From assembly GCA_016906335.1 (NCBI GenBank), contig JADEYG010000009.1:186001-250000 (forward strand): 64,000 nt of DNA, in the 5' to 3' direction. The notes under the pieces were generated by a model. That model saw only the letters and a program-made list of their open reading frames with translations. It did no database searches and was not told the DNA's origin. The DNA is from Novakomyces olei (lineage: Eukaryota; Ascomycota; Novakomycetes; Novakomycetales; Novakomycetaceae). The translations under genes and the position numbers were made by a program. Positions 11,093-22,237 of the stretch are shown one piece after another. Position 1 is the stretch's first letter. Every line of letters begins with the position of its first letter.

Positions 11093-12823
11093 TCATAAGA
11101 GAAAATTAACGAGACGTTTATGCCAAGGGGCCCGGGGCCGTGCACGTTCTTCCTCCTTTGCCTTTTCCTCCAGCTCATCAAACTCTTGCTTTTTCGAAAA
11201 AATATCAATCTCAAAAACCGGGCGCAGGATCGGCCTGTGGCGCCCTCGCAATAGTTTATGCGAGATGTAGATGGTTGCAAAAATTACCAGTCCACAGTAC
11301 GCGCTGACAAAAGAACCCAGTTCCCATTTCCCGGGAAAAAAGAGGTAGAACCCGTGCACAAAAGTGATAAAAGAGCAGCCGACAAGCGAGTAGTAGGGCG
11401 TAAAGAGCCCACCGGGCGCAGAATAATTGCAGAGTGCTCGCAAATCAACGCCCTGGGCAGAAGCGGCCATTTTAAAGCGGATGGAAGTAATCGACACTGC
11501 GATCCAGGAGAGCAGCGAAGTGATAGAAGTAATACTGGCCAGCATGAGAAACACTTTGGAGCTGCCTTTGGAAACGGACATGTAAGAAAGAAGACCGAAA
11601 ACAGCCATGATTCCCACACAGTAGTGGGGGACGCCCCACCGCGTACATTTCCCAAAGATCCGAGGAGCATGGCCTTCAAGGGCCATGCTATTAAGCAGCC
11701 GGGCGCCCGAGTACATTACGGAGCAAGCGCTGCTCCAGGCCGAGGACAGAATAGCCGCGTTGATTATATGGGGGAACACTTTGATTCCCGCAATATCCAG
11801 AGCAATTACAAACGGCGAAGCAGAGGCATTATGGGCCCCGGGCTTGGTGGCATTAAGCAACCGGGCATCGTTGGCCTTGACTGTCAGACCCATAAACAGG
11901 ATTGAGAGCATGTACATGCTGATAATGTATACTTGGAACCGGCGGATTGCCCGGGGCACGTTACGCCTGGGGTTGGCAGTCTCGCCAGAGGCGATATTTA
12001 TCAGCTCTGGCCCAAACCCAAACGAAAAAGCTGCTTGAACAAGGATGGAAAGAAAAGCCAAGAACTGCCCACCTGCGCCGGGCAGAAGGAAGGGTCTTAT
12101 TGGAGCCGGATCCTTCCACAGACTAAAGCCCCGGACCTTGTGATCTGGCCCGCCACCGACGACGATGACAAAGAGGGTACCGATAAGGGCAAAAATAGTG
12201 ACTACTTTAATACTAGCAAACCAAAACTCGGCTTCGCCAAAGAACCTGACAGTGGCCATGTTCAAAGTGACTACGACGAGGTAGAGAATGGTTACCCAAA
12301 TAGCCACATTCACCGACTTTACCCAGTACTCAATCACAATCGCTCCAGCAGTGATTTCGACACATACAATAATCGTCAGGGCAATCCAGTTGTTCCATCC
12401 CACAGCAAAACCAAAGGACTCGTCCACGTACCGCGTAGCAAAATACGGCAGTCCGCCGGGTAGGGGGAGCCACGTGGTCATTTCTCCAAGGCACTGGCAG
12501 ATAGCCCACACAATAGTCGCCAGGTAAGCGTAGCCGAGCAGAGCTCCGATCGGCCCTGCGCGTTCTAGCGAAGCTCCAGAGCCGACAAAGAGACCGGTTC
12601 CGATACACCCGCCGAGACCGATCAACTGGACGTGTCTGCTGTCCAGCGCCCGCTTTGTTTTGCCTTTTTTAGAGATATTACTGTCGTCGATATTTAAAAC
12701 GGACTCATTGTTCATATTCTTCCCAGAATCACCGCTAGCAATTTCGCTCACTACTACCGGGCCCAGCTCCATGTCGACTTGCTGCTTGTCCAGCGAGACT
12801 GCTTTCTGCGATTTTTCTTCCAT
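11093..12823 (-). CDS. Amino-acid permease (APC superfamily, YAT group)
   Basis: Single exon of 576 residues from the first ATG at 12823; an upstream non-ATG extension is possible in the frame but not needed. A roughly 60-residue hydrophilic N-terminus precedes the first TM and the hallmark LIGLGGCIGTGLFVGSG, which lines the substrate site in yeast amino-acid permeases. About 12 TM helices follow, including SFGFGPELINIASGE (TM6 region) and SACSVMYSGARLL. The C-terminal cytosolic tail is highly charged (Glu/Lys/Arg), as in permeases regulated by ubiquitination. The role is H+-coupled uptake of amino acids at the plasma membrane; specificity cannot be read from the sequence. Confidence 0.92.
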   Translation of the reverse strand: MEEKSQKAVSLDKQQVDMELGPVVVSEIASGDSGKNMNNESVLNIDDSNISKKGKTKRALDSRHVQLIGLGGCIGTGLFVGSGASLERAGPIGALLGYAYLATIVWAICQCLGEMTTWLPLPGGLPYFATRYVDESFGFAVGWNNWIALTIIVCVEITAGAIVIEYWVKSVNVAIWVTILYLVVVTLNMATVRFFGEAEFWFASIKVVTIFALIGTLFVIVVGGGPDHKVRGFSLWKDPAPIRPFLLPGAGGQFLAFLSILVQAAFSFGFGPELINIASGETANPRRNVPRAIRRFQVYIISMYMLSILFMGLTVKANDARLLNATKPGAHNASASPFVIALDIAGIKVFPHIINAAILSSAWSSACSVMYSGARLLNSMALEGHAPRIFGKCTRWGVPHYCVGIMAVFGLLSYMSVSKGSSKVFLMLASITSITSLLSWIAVSITSIRFKMAASAQGVDLRALCNYSAPGGLFTPYYSLVGCSFITFVHGFYLFFPGKWELGSFVSAYCGLVIFATIYISHKLLRGRHRPILRPVFEIDIFSKKQEFDELEEKAKEEERARPRAPWHKRLVNFLL

Positions 12824-14322
12824 TGTCGGATACAATATTAGAAGGAAATGCTAAAAGAGCGAACAAGTGGCAGAAAGAGTGGTATAGAAACTGGCCAGGC
12901 TACTGACCGAGATAAATATAGAGAGAATGAGCTAGAAGAGCAGCAGTAAAAAACAAGAGCGGGCAAACAAGTGCAGGAAAACAAGTGCAATAGGCAGCCG
13001 ACCTTCTTTACTCTTTCTTTAAAACGTAATGGTAAGCTATTGCTGGATTTGCTGTAGAAAAAACAGACCCTTGCTCAAGGGGAGCAGAAGGAATATGAGC
13101 TTGGGAGAAAGGGGCGAGTAAAGTATATATAATAGTATCACCGGAAAGAAATCAATAATACTTTTAGAGAAGTATAAGCTGGACAGAGAGTACCAGACTA
13201 GTCACCTCCTTGTCTATCTCTAAAGAATGAATTCAGAATCTCAAGCCAGATGATAGCGGCGGTGCTGCAAGCCCCCGTTACTTTATCGTTTCCACTTTAA
13301 ATAATAAAAGATTCATTTTGACCTTTATCATGATAACAAGAGCAAAAGCTATTTCATCAGATTTCAAACAGATAAGCCATATCATTTTCACATACAACTT
13401 ATCTTTGCGCATTGTTAATTCCAAGTAACAGTACTCAGCGCCTATGAAAAAGCCGTTTAATAGGTACCATTGAGCAAATCTCGTGATAAATTCGGACGAA
13501 TCAAATGCGGAGAATGACGAAAACAAACTCATAAAGCGACTAAAACATACATCGACATGAAGTTGGAAATTAAAAGCATAGCGACGAATTCGATAAAGTA
13601 TTCCGTTCAACCAATGACTTTGGTATTAGGTCAAACGGAAAAATAAAAGGAGGAACTAGCAAAGGTTATCTGCTTTAGAGCGTCCGTTTCTGACCTATCG
13701 CGTACAACGGGGCAACGAGGTTTCAAATATTCAAGATATCGACTCGACCGCTCTGCCAATCCCCGGTAAGCTCACGTGACCAGCAAGGTATTAGCAGGGA
13801 GAAAGTGAGATTTGCCCAACCAACCAGATTCGTCGAGACTCACGTGTCGCATAACTTTCTCACAAGAACCGTGATTTTTGTTTACAACGCCAAGGACAGG
13901 ACCCCTAATAGAAATTGCATGGAGGTCGGCGAATTGGATGGGGTTGTGATAAGGAAACGGCGCCCGAGAATACAAATGATTGAAGGGGAACCCGGGCTAG
14001 ACGCCAGCTAGTTTCAAAACACCAAAATTTAGTCCCACCCGGTGCTTATCAAAACTAGTGTACAGCCATACACGAACGGAATTGAGCAAAAGAGAATTTC
14101 ACAGCAAATAAATTTAGCATATTTTTTTCTTGTCGGTCGGCCAAGGCCAAAAGAGATTGAAGAATAAACAAAGGAGGGTATAGCAGAGAGAAAGAGGGAG
14201 TCCACAAACAAACCAAAGTCCAAGATTCCAACAAAAGAAGCCATTACAGAAAAGTAAACCCTCCGAGCAACGAACCGAGCTACGAAGCGAGCAACAAAGG
14301 CTCTGAAAGCGTCAATTCCAAT
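12824..14322. other. Intergenic region, permease promoter to AFG1 3' end
   Basis: About 1.5 kb without a supported gene. A TATA-like run (agtatatataatag) lies near 13122-13136, upstream of the permease. Small frames at 13278-13610 and 14029-14244 lack ATG starts or family resemblance. Confidence 0.55.
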
Positions 14323-16024
14323 TCAAACAGCGGTCGTGCTTGTTTCGCTTTCTGTTGAAGAGAGACCCAACCCCTCCGCCAATCCAGTTTGATGCTTCAT
14401 GTGCCGTGCACGAGCCCAAAACTCTTGTGACTGCAACTCGTAGAGCCTGGACACGGCACGTTTGAAAGCGAACCTCTCGTCTTCTCCAGTGAAAGCGCCT
14501 AGACGTGTAAAGTCAGCGGCAGCAGTATAAGAGCCTTTAGCACCCTTGTCACTACCGCCCTTTGCCAACGGCTCATCCTCCCTGTAAGCGGAGACATTAG
14601 GCCGATACGGAGTGCTCATGTCCAATGCTACATCGCTAAACATCTCCTTGTGCAACGCATCCTCGTCCTGCCCAGAGTCGGCTCCAGCCCTCCCACTTTT
14701 GCAGTCTGGGAAAAAAATATCCTCTGGGCCAGCTTCAGCGGACACGACGAGCCGGACTCGTGACTCGTAGAGAGCGTCGAGCAAGGAGATTAGCCTTCTA
14801 GCCTCGTTTTTCCGTCCCACAGGCAGCTGAGGAAGGTCGTGCAGAACGAGAGTGTGGAAGGCTGTTGCCAGTGCATAGTAGTCTGCTACGCCGAGTTCCT
14901 GTTCGCACAGGTCAGCAAACGAGGAGACGGCTACACCATTGCCCGTGTGAGTTATGGGCACAGCCCGTTTATACACAGACAGGACCCGTGTCTGTAAGTT
15001 ATGGTCTGCGCCAATGCGGGACAGGCAGCGCTCGAATTCGGGTTTGTCGTTTACGAAATAATGGTGCAAATCAGCACTTGAGCCTCGGCGGTAATCGTGG
15101 TGGGAGCGCATATCGTACACGTCACAGCGCTGGAGCAGAAAATCTAAAAATGCCGCTAGCGAACGGCGCTGAGCTTCGGTTACGAATAGATCCTGTGGGA
15201 GCCTATTCGAAGTGGCCAGCAAGACTCCACCGAGACGGAAAAAATGCAGTAAAAACTGCCGTAGAATAGTGGCCGTGGCCATGTCTGGCAGCTGGAACTC
15301 GTCGATGGCCAAGACAGTGGACGACTCTACAAATTCACGTGCCAAAGTTAGCAGCAAGTAGTCCTCGTGCTGGGAGACACGGAGCGCTGTGGCCAAAAGG
15401 TCAATGCCTTGGAATCTATGGATACGCTGGAAAAGCACAAGCATTAGTGCGTGGAAGTGGAAGCGCTGCTTCTTCCGAGCGGGCAGAGCGTCCATAAAGA
15501 GATCGATCAGCATCGACTTGCCCGTCCCTACTTCGCCACAGATAATGAGGCCGCGGGGCGCTCGGCTGCGCAGTACCTCCTCCTCGTCCGTCAAAACCTG
15601 CACCAGCGCCTGCGTCTGCCGTCCGTCCCATCCCACCAAATCCTGGACACGATCCACCACTGACAAAGGTGCCCTTGTGCCTTTTCGCTTTTGCTGCTGC
15701 CGCAAAAGCAGACTGTCCAGTCTCTGCAAGACGCCCTGCACATCCGCGGGAGCCTCGTACCCGCTCAATCGCTCATAGAGCTTACGGAGACTGTACACGT
15801 TAGCTCACGATTGTATACGACGGCTTTGCCATTGATTTTTTTTACTATGTGGCAGCAAGCAATTGGCTCTCGTCCGCCACCAATTGCCCACGCGATACAC
15901 GTGACTGGTAGAGCAGAAGCGGATCTGTAATTGCCGGCAGCGAGCTGCTGTGCCGTGCGCCAAGCACGCGCAGTACGCGTAACGCGTCAAGAGCTCTCTG
16001 CCCCGGCACCGCTCGATACGCCAT
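14323..16024 (-). CDS. AFG1: AFG1/LACE1-type mitochondrial AAA-like ATPase
   Basis: Exon 1 is 15846-16024 and exon 2 is 14323-15790, giving 548 residues. Exon 1 supplies an Arg-rich, acid-poor N-terminus (mitochondrial presequence) and the family N-terminal motif TDPLLLYQSRVSRGQLVADE. A 55-base intron (GTAAAA ... GCTAACGTGTACAG) joins it to YLRKLYERLSGYEAP. Walker A GEVGTGKS is at residues 145-152 and Walker B LAIDEF at 221-226, followed by the sensor segment LLATSNRLPQDL. AFG1 proteins (ZapE in bacteria) sit in the mitochondrial matrix or inner membrane and help degrade or assemble respiratory-chain subunits. The C-terminal 120 residues are more variable and Ser/Gly-rich in the middle. The upstream ATG is preceded by an in-frame stop. 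Confidence 0.93.
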
Positions 16025-17077
16025 TACGGCACCACTCCGGCTAAGCTTAGATTAGATAAGATTAAACCAGGCTGTGCGTTACCGAGATACGATATTCGCA
16101 GCGCCGGTTAGCACGGGCGATTACTTGCTGTCAATTACTTGGCGTCCATTACTTGGCATCATCGATGAGTCGGTATAATCGATCGGGGCTGCGAGGCGCG
16201 AGTAAGGGGGAGCGCGGTAGAAGCTTCGGGTTAATAAAACGGGTGCCGCGGGATAAGGGTCCATATCGAGGCCTGGCTGACGTAAAATTAGTGCATGCAT
16301 ATTGATGTATACATAGATTAGTCGAATGTTGGATACGGATATTACTGCCGAGAATGGGTTATTAATGGCTCTGTTTAATTAATTAAATTAAATTAAGTTT
16401 CCAATAAATCAATTAATTATTCAATTAATTTGGGTTTAAAATTTGTTTATTCAACTCATTAATTAATTAATAGTTTAATTTTTGTTCAATTTTTGTTCAA
16501 CAAGACCGACGATACTGCTCTACTGTTTCATCAATGTGTACTGTACCAAATTGGCGCAGTCTTGGAAGAAATCTGAACGATCTTTACTAGGTTGTTAGCA
16601 AAATTGATCTACGAACAGGCACCAGTTTGATTTGGTAATAATATGATACTGATAGTTATATATATATCGTGACGGCAAAGCCAAGAGAAATATGCAACGA
16701 TGCGTACGCATTGGCCGCAAAAGAATGATGGTATCCACAAAATGAAGTATAAAGGTTGAGAAAATACTGCAAACGTATACTCTCAAATGAGAAGAATAGA
16801 AGAAATATCGACACGAACCGAACCGCAACGGACCAAGCAAATATCAAACGCCAAATATGTATAGACATGTATAAATGTGTATAGATAACCTTGCTAATGA
16901 AAGCCAAAAAAAATAAATAATAAATAAAGTGAAAAAATAAAAATAAAAAATAAAAAAACAGACAAATAATGTACGGGTAAACAAAAAAATGAAGAGCGTT
17001 GTATCAGAGTATGCAATGTCTGAAGGCTGTAGCGAGTCGGACTGCAATCACGACAGTAGAGTCGGCAAGGACTGCAA
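16025..17077. other. AT-rich intergenic region
   Basis: AFG1 promoter followed by an AT-rich block (taattaatt-type runs near 16376-16470) and the 3' flank of the next minus-strand gene. Frames at 16595-17085 are AT-biased and show no family. Confidence 0.55.
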
Positions 17078-18003
17078 TCACCCAAGACCCCGAGACGAAT
17101 CTATCCGTGGAGCCTCTGCGTCCAGAGGCGAGAAATACCCGTCGTCGTTACTGCCACTGTACAGCTCAGGGGTGTCCACGTTGAGCAGATTTGGAGGCCC
17201 CGACAAAAGCCTCGGTACACTATCATCCAACGGAGTCTGGTGCGAGCTGCCGTCGGAGCTGGTTCCGTCCGAGTCGGAGGCCAATCCCGCTGCAACGGCG
17301 GCCGCTGTTATTCCGGCAATATCGCCCCCGCCCATTCGTAACCGCGAGTGCCGCTTCGACCCGGCCGTCGGGTTCTCCGCTGTACTGCACGCCGCCATAA
17401 TTGGGGCATCAGAGTCGATTGAGGTGCGTGCAGACGTGGACGGGTTATCAAACAAGTTGGCGGAATAGATATAGCAAAAATCAAAAATCGACATGTTGTT
17501 CACGTCATTGGCAACAGCGGTACTGTCGAGCGCAGTTTCAACATCGTCTGGTGTCAGATCCGCAGCTTTGGCCGCAGACTGCACAGTGTGCTTCGAGTCC
17601 AGGTTCGTATTTGCGTGAGCGGCAATCTGGCTTGGCACTGCTGCCACAGACTCGTCAGACGGGCCCGTCCTGCCGGTAAGAACGTGGGTGTGGTTCGAGG
17701 ATTTGAGAAACTCGCGAGACCGCTCTAGCGAAGAGGGCATAGGAGTCCCGCCAGGTATCTGCGTGTGCATTCTATCTGGAGCTGCGTAGCATTAGGAGAC
17801 GGTTGCAGGTGGAAGCAGTGTGTTTATATTTATTTACAACACGTATAATCATTTATACTGCAATTATTACCACTATGCAGGTATAGCGCATATATCGAGC
17901 CTGACGTTGGTTGATCGGCACAATCGATTACGAGCCGCTTCCGTTTCGGGCCACGATGGAAAGCGTGATCGATCAGTGCAGTACTCGAATAAAAATGGTG
18001 CAT
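17078..18003 (-). CDS. Unrecognised two-exon protein
   Basis: I do not recognise this family. Exon 1 (17871-18003) and exon 2 (17078-17781) join across an 89-base intron (GTAATA ... CTCCTAATGCTACGCAG) to give 278 residues with intact frame. The N-terminal exon contains a basic cluster GPKRKRL that could be a nuclear localisation signal. The junction reads YLHSAPDRMHTQIPGGTPM, followed by SSLERSREFLKSS. The rest is rich in Ser, Ala, Asp and Thr with no TM helix or obvious fold, and the last 70 residues are Ser/Asp-rich and probably disordered. Exon 2 alone also begins with an ATG (17770), so a shorter 230-residue product is possible. A small disordered regulatory protein is the most I can suggest. 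Confidence 0.5.
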
Positions 18004-19159
18004 GATTAGATATGTAAGGTGAACAGTAAAGTAATATTGAGGCAGTACAAATGGGGTTACCTATCTACACTATCGTATGAGCGATACCGGCACTTACTGT
18101 ATAGTGGGTGTGACAGATAAAGTACGTGAAAAGCAAAAGGAAATATATCAAAAGTTAGCAAGTACATTTAAACTATAATGGTAGTACATCTAAACTATAG
18201 TACTGCATGTAAACTATAGTGGTATTGTAGTGTACTAAGATTATTTTTTAGTTTATCAATTTGTAAAGCCCGGTGTAAAGGCTAATCGGCACCTGCGGCT
18301 TTAATCGGCCCGGCGGCCGGGCCGATCTTGGCTGGATGCTTGTCTTTAGCGTCGATTGTAACAATGCGCGACTGACAGCAGGCATCATGCAGCATTAATG
18401 GCTACCGTCTAGTATATACTTGCTCTTGGACTTCTTAGAAGGCGCGATTCTTACGTAGTTTCTACACCAGAATGCTGCTGAATAGCAATTATGCCTTCCC
18501 ACTCGTTATCTGCCACTGTATATCAACACTATTATTACATGCCATCTGGCACCCGTTACACATTGATTACGACAGGCCAATGTATATGATCTTATCGATC
18601 GATGCAATACTTTAGCGACTGACTTGACGCACTAGCTGGTGCCAAGTAATGTTTCTTACAGGACCTTTATAACTGAAACTTGTCATGTAAGCTGCCAGCA
18701 TCCTTGACGTATTATTTATGATGTATTCGTTAAGTGTTGTGGCGAGGGATTATGTAATATGCACTTAATCATATGGAACCATAATAAATGGACGGGTCCC
18801 CGTCCGTTTAGTGGAGTGGATTACAGAATAGCAAGTGTGCGCAAACCGAGTTCAATGTTTATAAAGAAAACGGAGGTCATTCAAAGAGTAGTACATTCAG
18901 CCAGTCAGCCAGTAGCCAGTTGCTTAACCATTAAATTGGTAATGCTTGCAAGCGTCGAGCCAAGAGGTTCAGGACGATTGGCAACTGTCTGAAATGCCTA
19001 AAAATGATTCACGATTGTTCAATTTACATATTGCTTCTATATGCCCATACTAAACCGTATTAAACAAGCTTGGGCCCCAGCAAAACTAGCAAACCAAATA
19101 ATTGGTTCGAAGACGAGCATAGCATAAATTGTCATCAATGGCAAACATAACGGTTCATA
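18004..19159. other. Intergenic region with GC-rich hairpin
   Basis: No gene recognised. Near 18165-18235 the motif taaactata recurs three times (about 30-base spacing). A GC-rich island at 18260-18345 contains a perfect inverted repeat (separate entry). The plus-strand frame 18759-18992 has no family. Confidence 0.55.
18304..18326. repeat. Perfect 10-bp GC-rich inverted repeat, 3-base loop
   Basis: atcggcccgg at 18304-18313 and its exact complement at 18317-18326 are separated by cgg. The surrounding spacer is AT-rich, so the GC-rich stem stands out. It could be a DNA-binding palindrome (it contains CGG/CCG triplets used by Zn2Cys6 proteins) or the stem of a transcript. Confidence 0.75.
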
Positions 19160-20296
19160 TCATAAACTCGTTAATCCACGTTCATGCGCTTTTGTGATAA
19201 TTGCGTTCCGCACCTGGGTATCATCAATATCAGAATCATTCCATCCTACTGGCCGTAAGGGATCGAAAACTTCCTCAATCACGGTCCACGCTGCGTCTTT
19301 AGTAAACTCTGTCGTATCGGACTCAGCACTGCCCTCGATTTCTAATACTCGGAAAAAATCGCGACCGGGAACGCATTTGTCGAGAGCCAGGAAGCGCGTT
19401 TCCTTCACTTCTGTGCGCCGTCTCTTTTTCGCCGGTCTTGTGTCTATTTCTAATTCTGGCTTTTCTTCTTTCTCGATTTCCTTCTCTTTTACCCCTTCTT
19501 CTTTGGCCCCTTCCCTCTCAGCCTCTTGATCTTCGTCGTCCAAGTCGTCTGAAATATCAATCTCGTCAGAATTTGCCTTTTCGTGAACAATGCGGGCTGT
19601 AAAAGCAACATGTAAATGTGATGCAAACCAGTTTGCTGGTTGCAATGAATGCAGAAACGGCCGAGTCGCTGGATTACCTAATCGACCTTCAAGCACTTCT
19701 GTCCGGAAAAAAGGTTTTTTCTTTAGCAATGCCTTCTCGTCGCCAAACGCAGTGATCCCCACGGGCCAATCATGCGTCAGCATTATATCAATGGGCCTTT
19801 GATCGCGGAATAAGGCCAACTGCGCCAATTTAGTCGCGTCATATCGTCGCATATGATACACAGAGCGAACCGTTCGGTCTGTAAAAGGCTCACGCTCGAA
19901 ATGTCCACGGCGATAAGAATTTGCGTTGTAAATTCCCGATATTCCAGCGATACGAAGCCCACGGAACTCCACACAGCCAGTAGCGCCGAGATAGTAAATG
20001 TTATTGCATACGTACCCGCCATTGGGAATACTGCCCAAGAAATTCATGGCCTCGTGGTTCCCGCCTACAAAGATAGTGGGGACAGGCGCCTCTTTTGCTC
20101 CGCTATAGTACTTGTGGAAATCGCCCAGTGCACGGTACTTTGGAGGTATTGAAGCACTTTGCATATCCCCGGGGTTTCTAAATGTTTGAACGTCCCCGCC
20201 AATAATAAGCAAATCAATTTTCGCTTCCACTGCACGTGCAAACAAGGCGTCTAGTGCTCCGTGGCCGCAACCACTGACGCCCACGCGAACGGCCAT
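19160..20296 (-). CDS. DBR1: Lariat debranching enzyme
   Basis: Single exon of 378 residues. DBR1 hydrolyses the 2'-5' bond of excised intron lariats in the nucleus so they can be degraded. The start at 20296 gives the family N-terminus VGVSGCGHGALD with metal ligands Cys10 and His12. The metallophosphoesterase motifs follow in order: GGDVQ (residues 33-37), GGNHE (78-82), THDWP (174-178) and SHLHV (226-230). The insertion from about residue 240 to 300 is charged and low-complexity, and it ends in KKRRR, a plausible NLS. C-terminal DBR1 domain present; length is within the family range. It is divergent from GTB1, with only 186 bp between start codons. Confidence 0.95.
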   Translation of the reverse strand: MAVRVGVSGCGHGALDALFARAVEAKIDLLIIGGDVQTFRNPGDMQSASIPPKYRALGDFHKYYSGAKEAPVPTIFVGGNHEAMNFLGSIPNGGYVCNNIYYLGATGCVEFRGLRIAGISGIYNANSYRRGHFEREPFTDRTVRSVYHMRRYDATKLAQLALFRDQRPIDIMLTHDWPVGITAFGDEKALLKKKPFFRTEVLEGRLGNPATRPFLHSLQPANWFASHLHVAFTARIVHEKANSDEIDISDDLDDEDQEAEREGAKEEGVKEKEIEKEEKPELEIDTRPAKKRRRTEVKETRFLALDKCVPGRDFFRVLEIEGSAESDTTEFTKDAAWTVIEEVFDPLRPVGWNDSDIDDTQVRNAIITKAHERGLTSL

Positions 20297-20482
20297 AAGT
20301 CTTGCGCAAACTAAATATTGAATATTCAATAAATTAGACGCAATAAAACTGAAAAGTATTCAATGAGAATAATAAATAATAAATAATAAATAATAGATAT
20401 CTTTACTAGCATATCGCATGCTAATTTATAATTAATTGACAAAATACAATAATTGCCCAGTAACCTTAGGCTACAACTCACC
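20297..20482. promoter_or_regulatory. Shared promoter region DBR1/GTB1
   Basis: The 186 bases between the two divergent start codons must contain both promoters. The stretch is AT-rich with an aataataaataataaat run at about 20365-20395. No specific factor site is claimed. Confidence 0.5.
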
Positions 20483-22237
20483 ATGAGGGTCACGAGGCCA
20501 GGAAGGGCTACGGCGGCAATTATACTGCTCGCCGCAAGATCTCTTGCCACTGTGCCTCGAGGAGTCTCACCAGACCGTATGCTGCTAATTGTACTCTAAT
20601 CTTACCTATAGAGGCTGCACGCTACGTCCCTCACGAAGGCAAATGGACCTGCTTTGATGGAACTCAGATTCCTTGGGAACGAGTTAATGGTGAGACATAT
20701 TACAGCGGAAACGTGAATTGCAACAATTGGGTTGTAGCGGCCAGTCATCAAGTCACTGATATCGCTCAAACCAAGAAAAGAATGGAAAAGAGATGAAAAT
20801 GCAGAGGAAGGAAATTTAAATGTATATATTAACCTTTTTCTAGACGACTATTGCGACTGTGCGGATGGATCAGATGAGCCTGGAACTTCTGCATGTTCAG
20901 GGTTGGTAGAGAACTACTCACGTGCTCCTGTACAATATTTTTATTGTGAAAATGCCGGCTACCGCCCAGCGAAACTCGCGATTTGGGCTGTAAATGATGG
21001 AAAATGCGACTATGACGTTTGCTGCGACGGAAGTGATGAATGGCGTACGGGGGTATGTCCAAACAAATGCGCACAAGTAGCGGCTTTGGAAGCCAAAGAG
21101 TTTGCTGCGAGACTAGAAGAATACGAGGCAGGAGCTCGTATCCGTACTGACTGGGTACGGCAGGCCAAAGCAAAACGTGCGGAGCTGAGCTCTTCACTAC
21201 AAGCGGCCCAGGCACGATTACAAAAAGCGCGTAAAACTTTAGCGTCTGCTCAAGCGGATCTTTTGCAGAAACAGAAGGAAGAGGAACAGACCGGCAATGG
21301 CGCAGGCGAAGATGAAGCAGAATTAATAAAGACTATTCTTGCAGAATTCCGCCAAGCTATTGGCCGAGTAGGAAACGAGGCGACTGCAGCCGCCCTTAAA
21401 GCCAGTATTGCAGGACTCAAGGAAAAACTGGCCAGTCTGTCGCGTAAAGTACGGGACAGGAAAGAAATACGCGTAGTGGCAGCTGCGGTAGACGAATTAC
21501 AACGCGTACTCGATACGGGCGCGTCTCCCAAGACGCTAAAAATGCTTGATGATTTGGAACTTGAAGTAATAAAAGCAGTAGACACTTATCTGCAGGGTGG
21601 ATTACTTGTTCAATATATCCCAAAGTCCTGGCAGACATGGGCCTCTAATTACGTGCACCAAGCGCGTGACTACCTGACGTCGGTTGGCCTACTGGCAGAT
21701 TTGGACGCTCAATCTTCTGACGCCGCTTCTTCACAATCAAAGCCTGTGCGCAAAGCCCAAGAGGCTGTTACTTCCCGAGAAAAAGACGTGGAAAGAGCCG
21801 AACAAGAAGTATCGGAACTTCAGGCTGATTTGTCCCGTGATTATGGGCTGGACGACGTTTTTCTCGCATTAAAAGGACGATGTATTGACCAGTTAATGAA
21901 CGACTATACATACGAAATTTGTTACATGGATCGAAACTACCAAAAACCGCCGAGCGGCCAGGCTTGGTCTCTCGGTGCCTTTGAAGCCTTTGAAGACTCT
22001 GACCGGCTGGTTTCCCGGCACGAACATGGTCAGCGATGCTGGAATGGCCCTGAACGTGCCTCTATATTAACACTGAGCTGTGGTCGCCAGGAGGAGATTG
22101 TCTCTGTTCAAGAGTTCGAGAAATGCATGTATAACATTGAGATGCGATCGCCGATTGCCTGTATCAATCCGCCACAGCCACCAGCAGAAGCAGAGCAGAG
22201 GTCTGGCTCATCGATCCCTCTTCGCGACGAGTTGTAG
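20483..22237 (+). CDS. GTB1: Glucosidase II beta subunit, ER
   Basis: Exons 20483-20576, 20612-20689 and 20844-22237 give 521 residues. Exon 1 is a signal peptide (basic start, hydrophobic AAIILLAARSLA) ending in RGVSPD, as in this family. Intron 1 is only 35 bases; intron 2 is 154 bases. Exon 2 and exon 3 encode two Cys-rich LDLa-type modules (NDDYCDCADGSDEPGTSAC and KCDYDVCCDGSDEW) that bind Ca2+. A long central coiled coil follows, then a C-terminal MRH lectin domain with conserved Cys (GRCIDQ, YEICYM, GQRCWNG, TLSCG). The protein ends in RDEL, an HDEL/KDEL-like ER retrieval signal. Glucosidase II trims glucose from N-glycans in ER quality control, with the beta subunit retaining and activating the catalytic alpha subunit. 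Confidence 0.94.

Noticed and set aside
13278-13610. 110-residue minus frame
   Set aside because: No ATG start at its 5' end, AT-driven composition and no domain.
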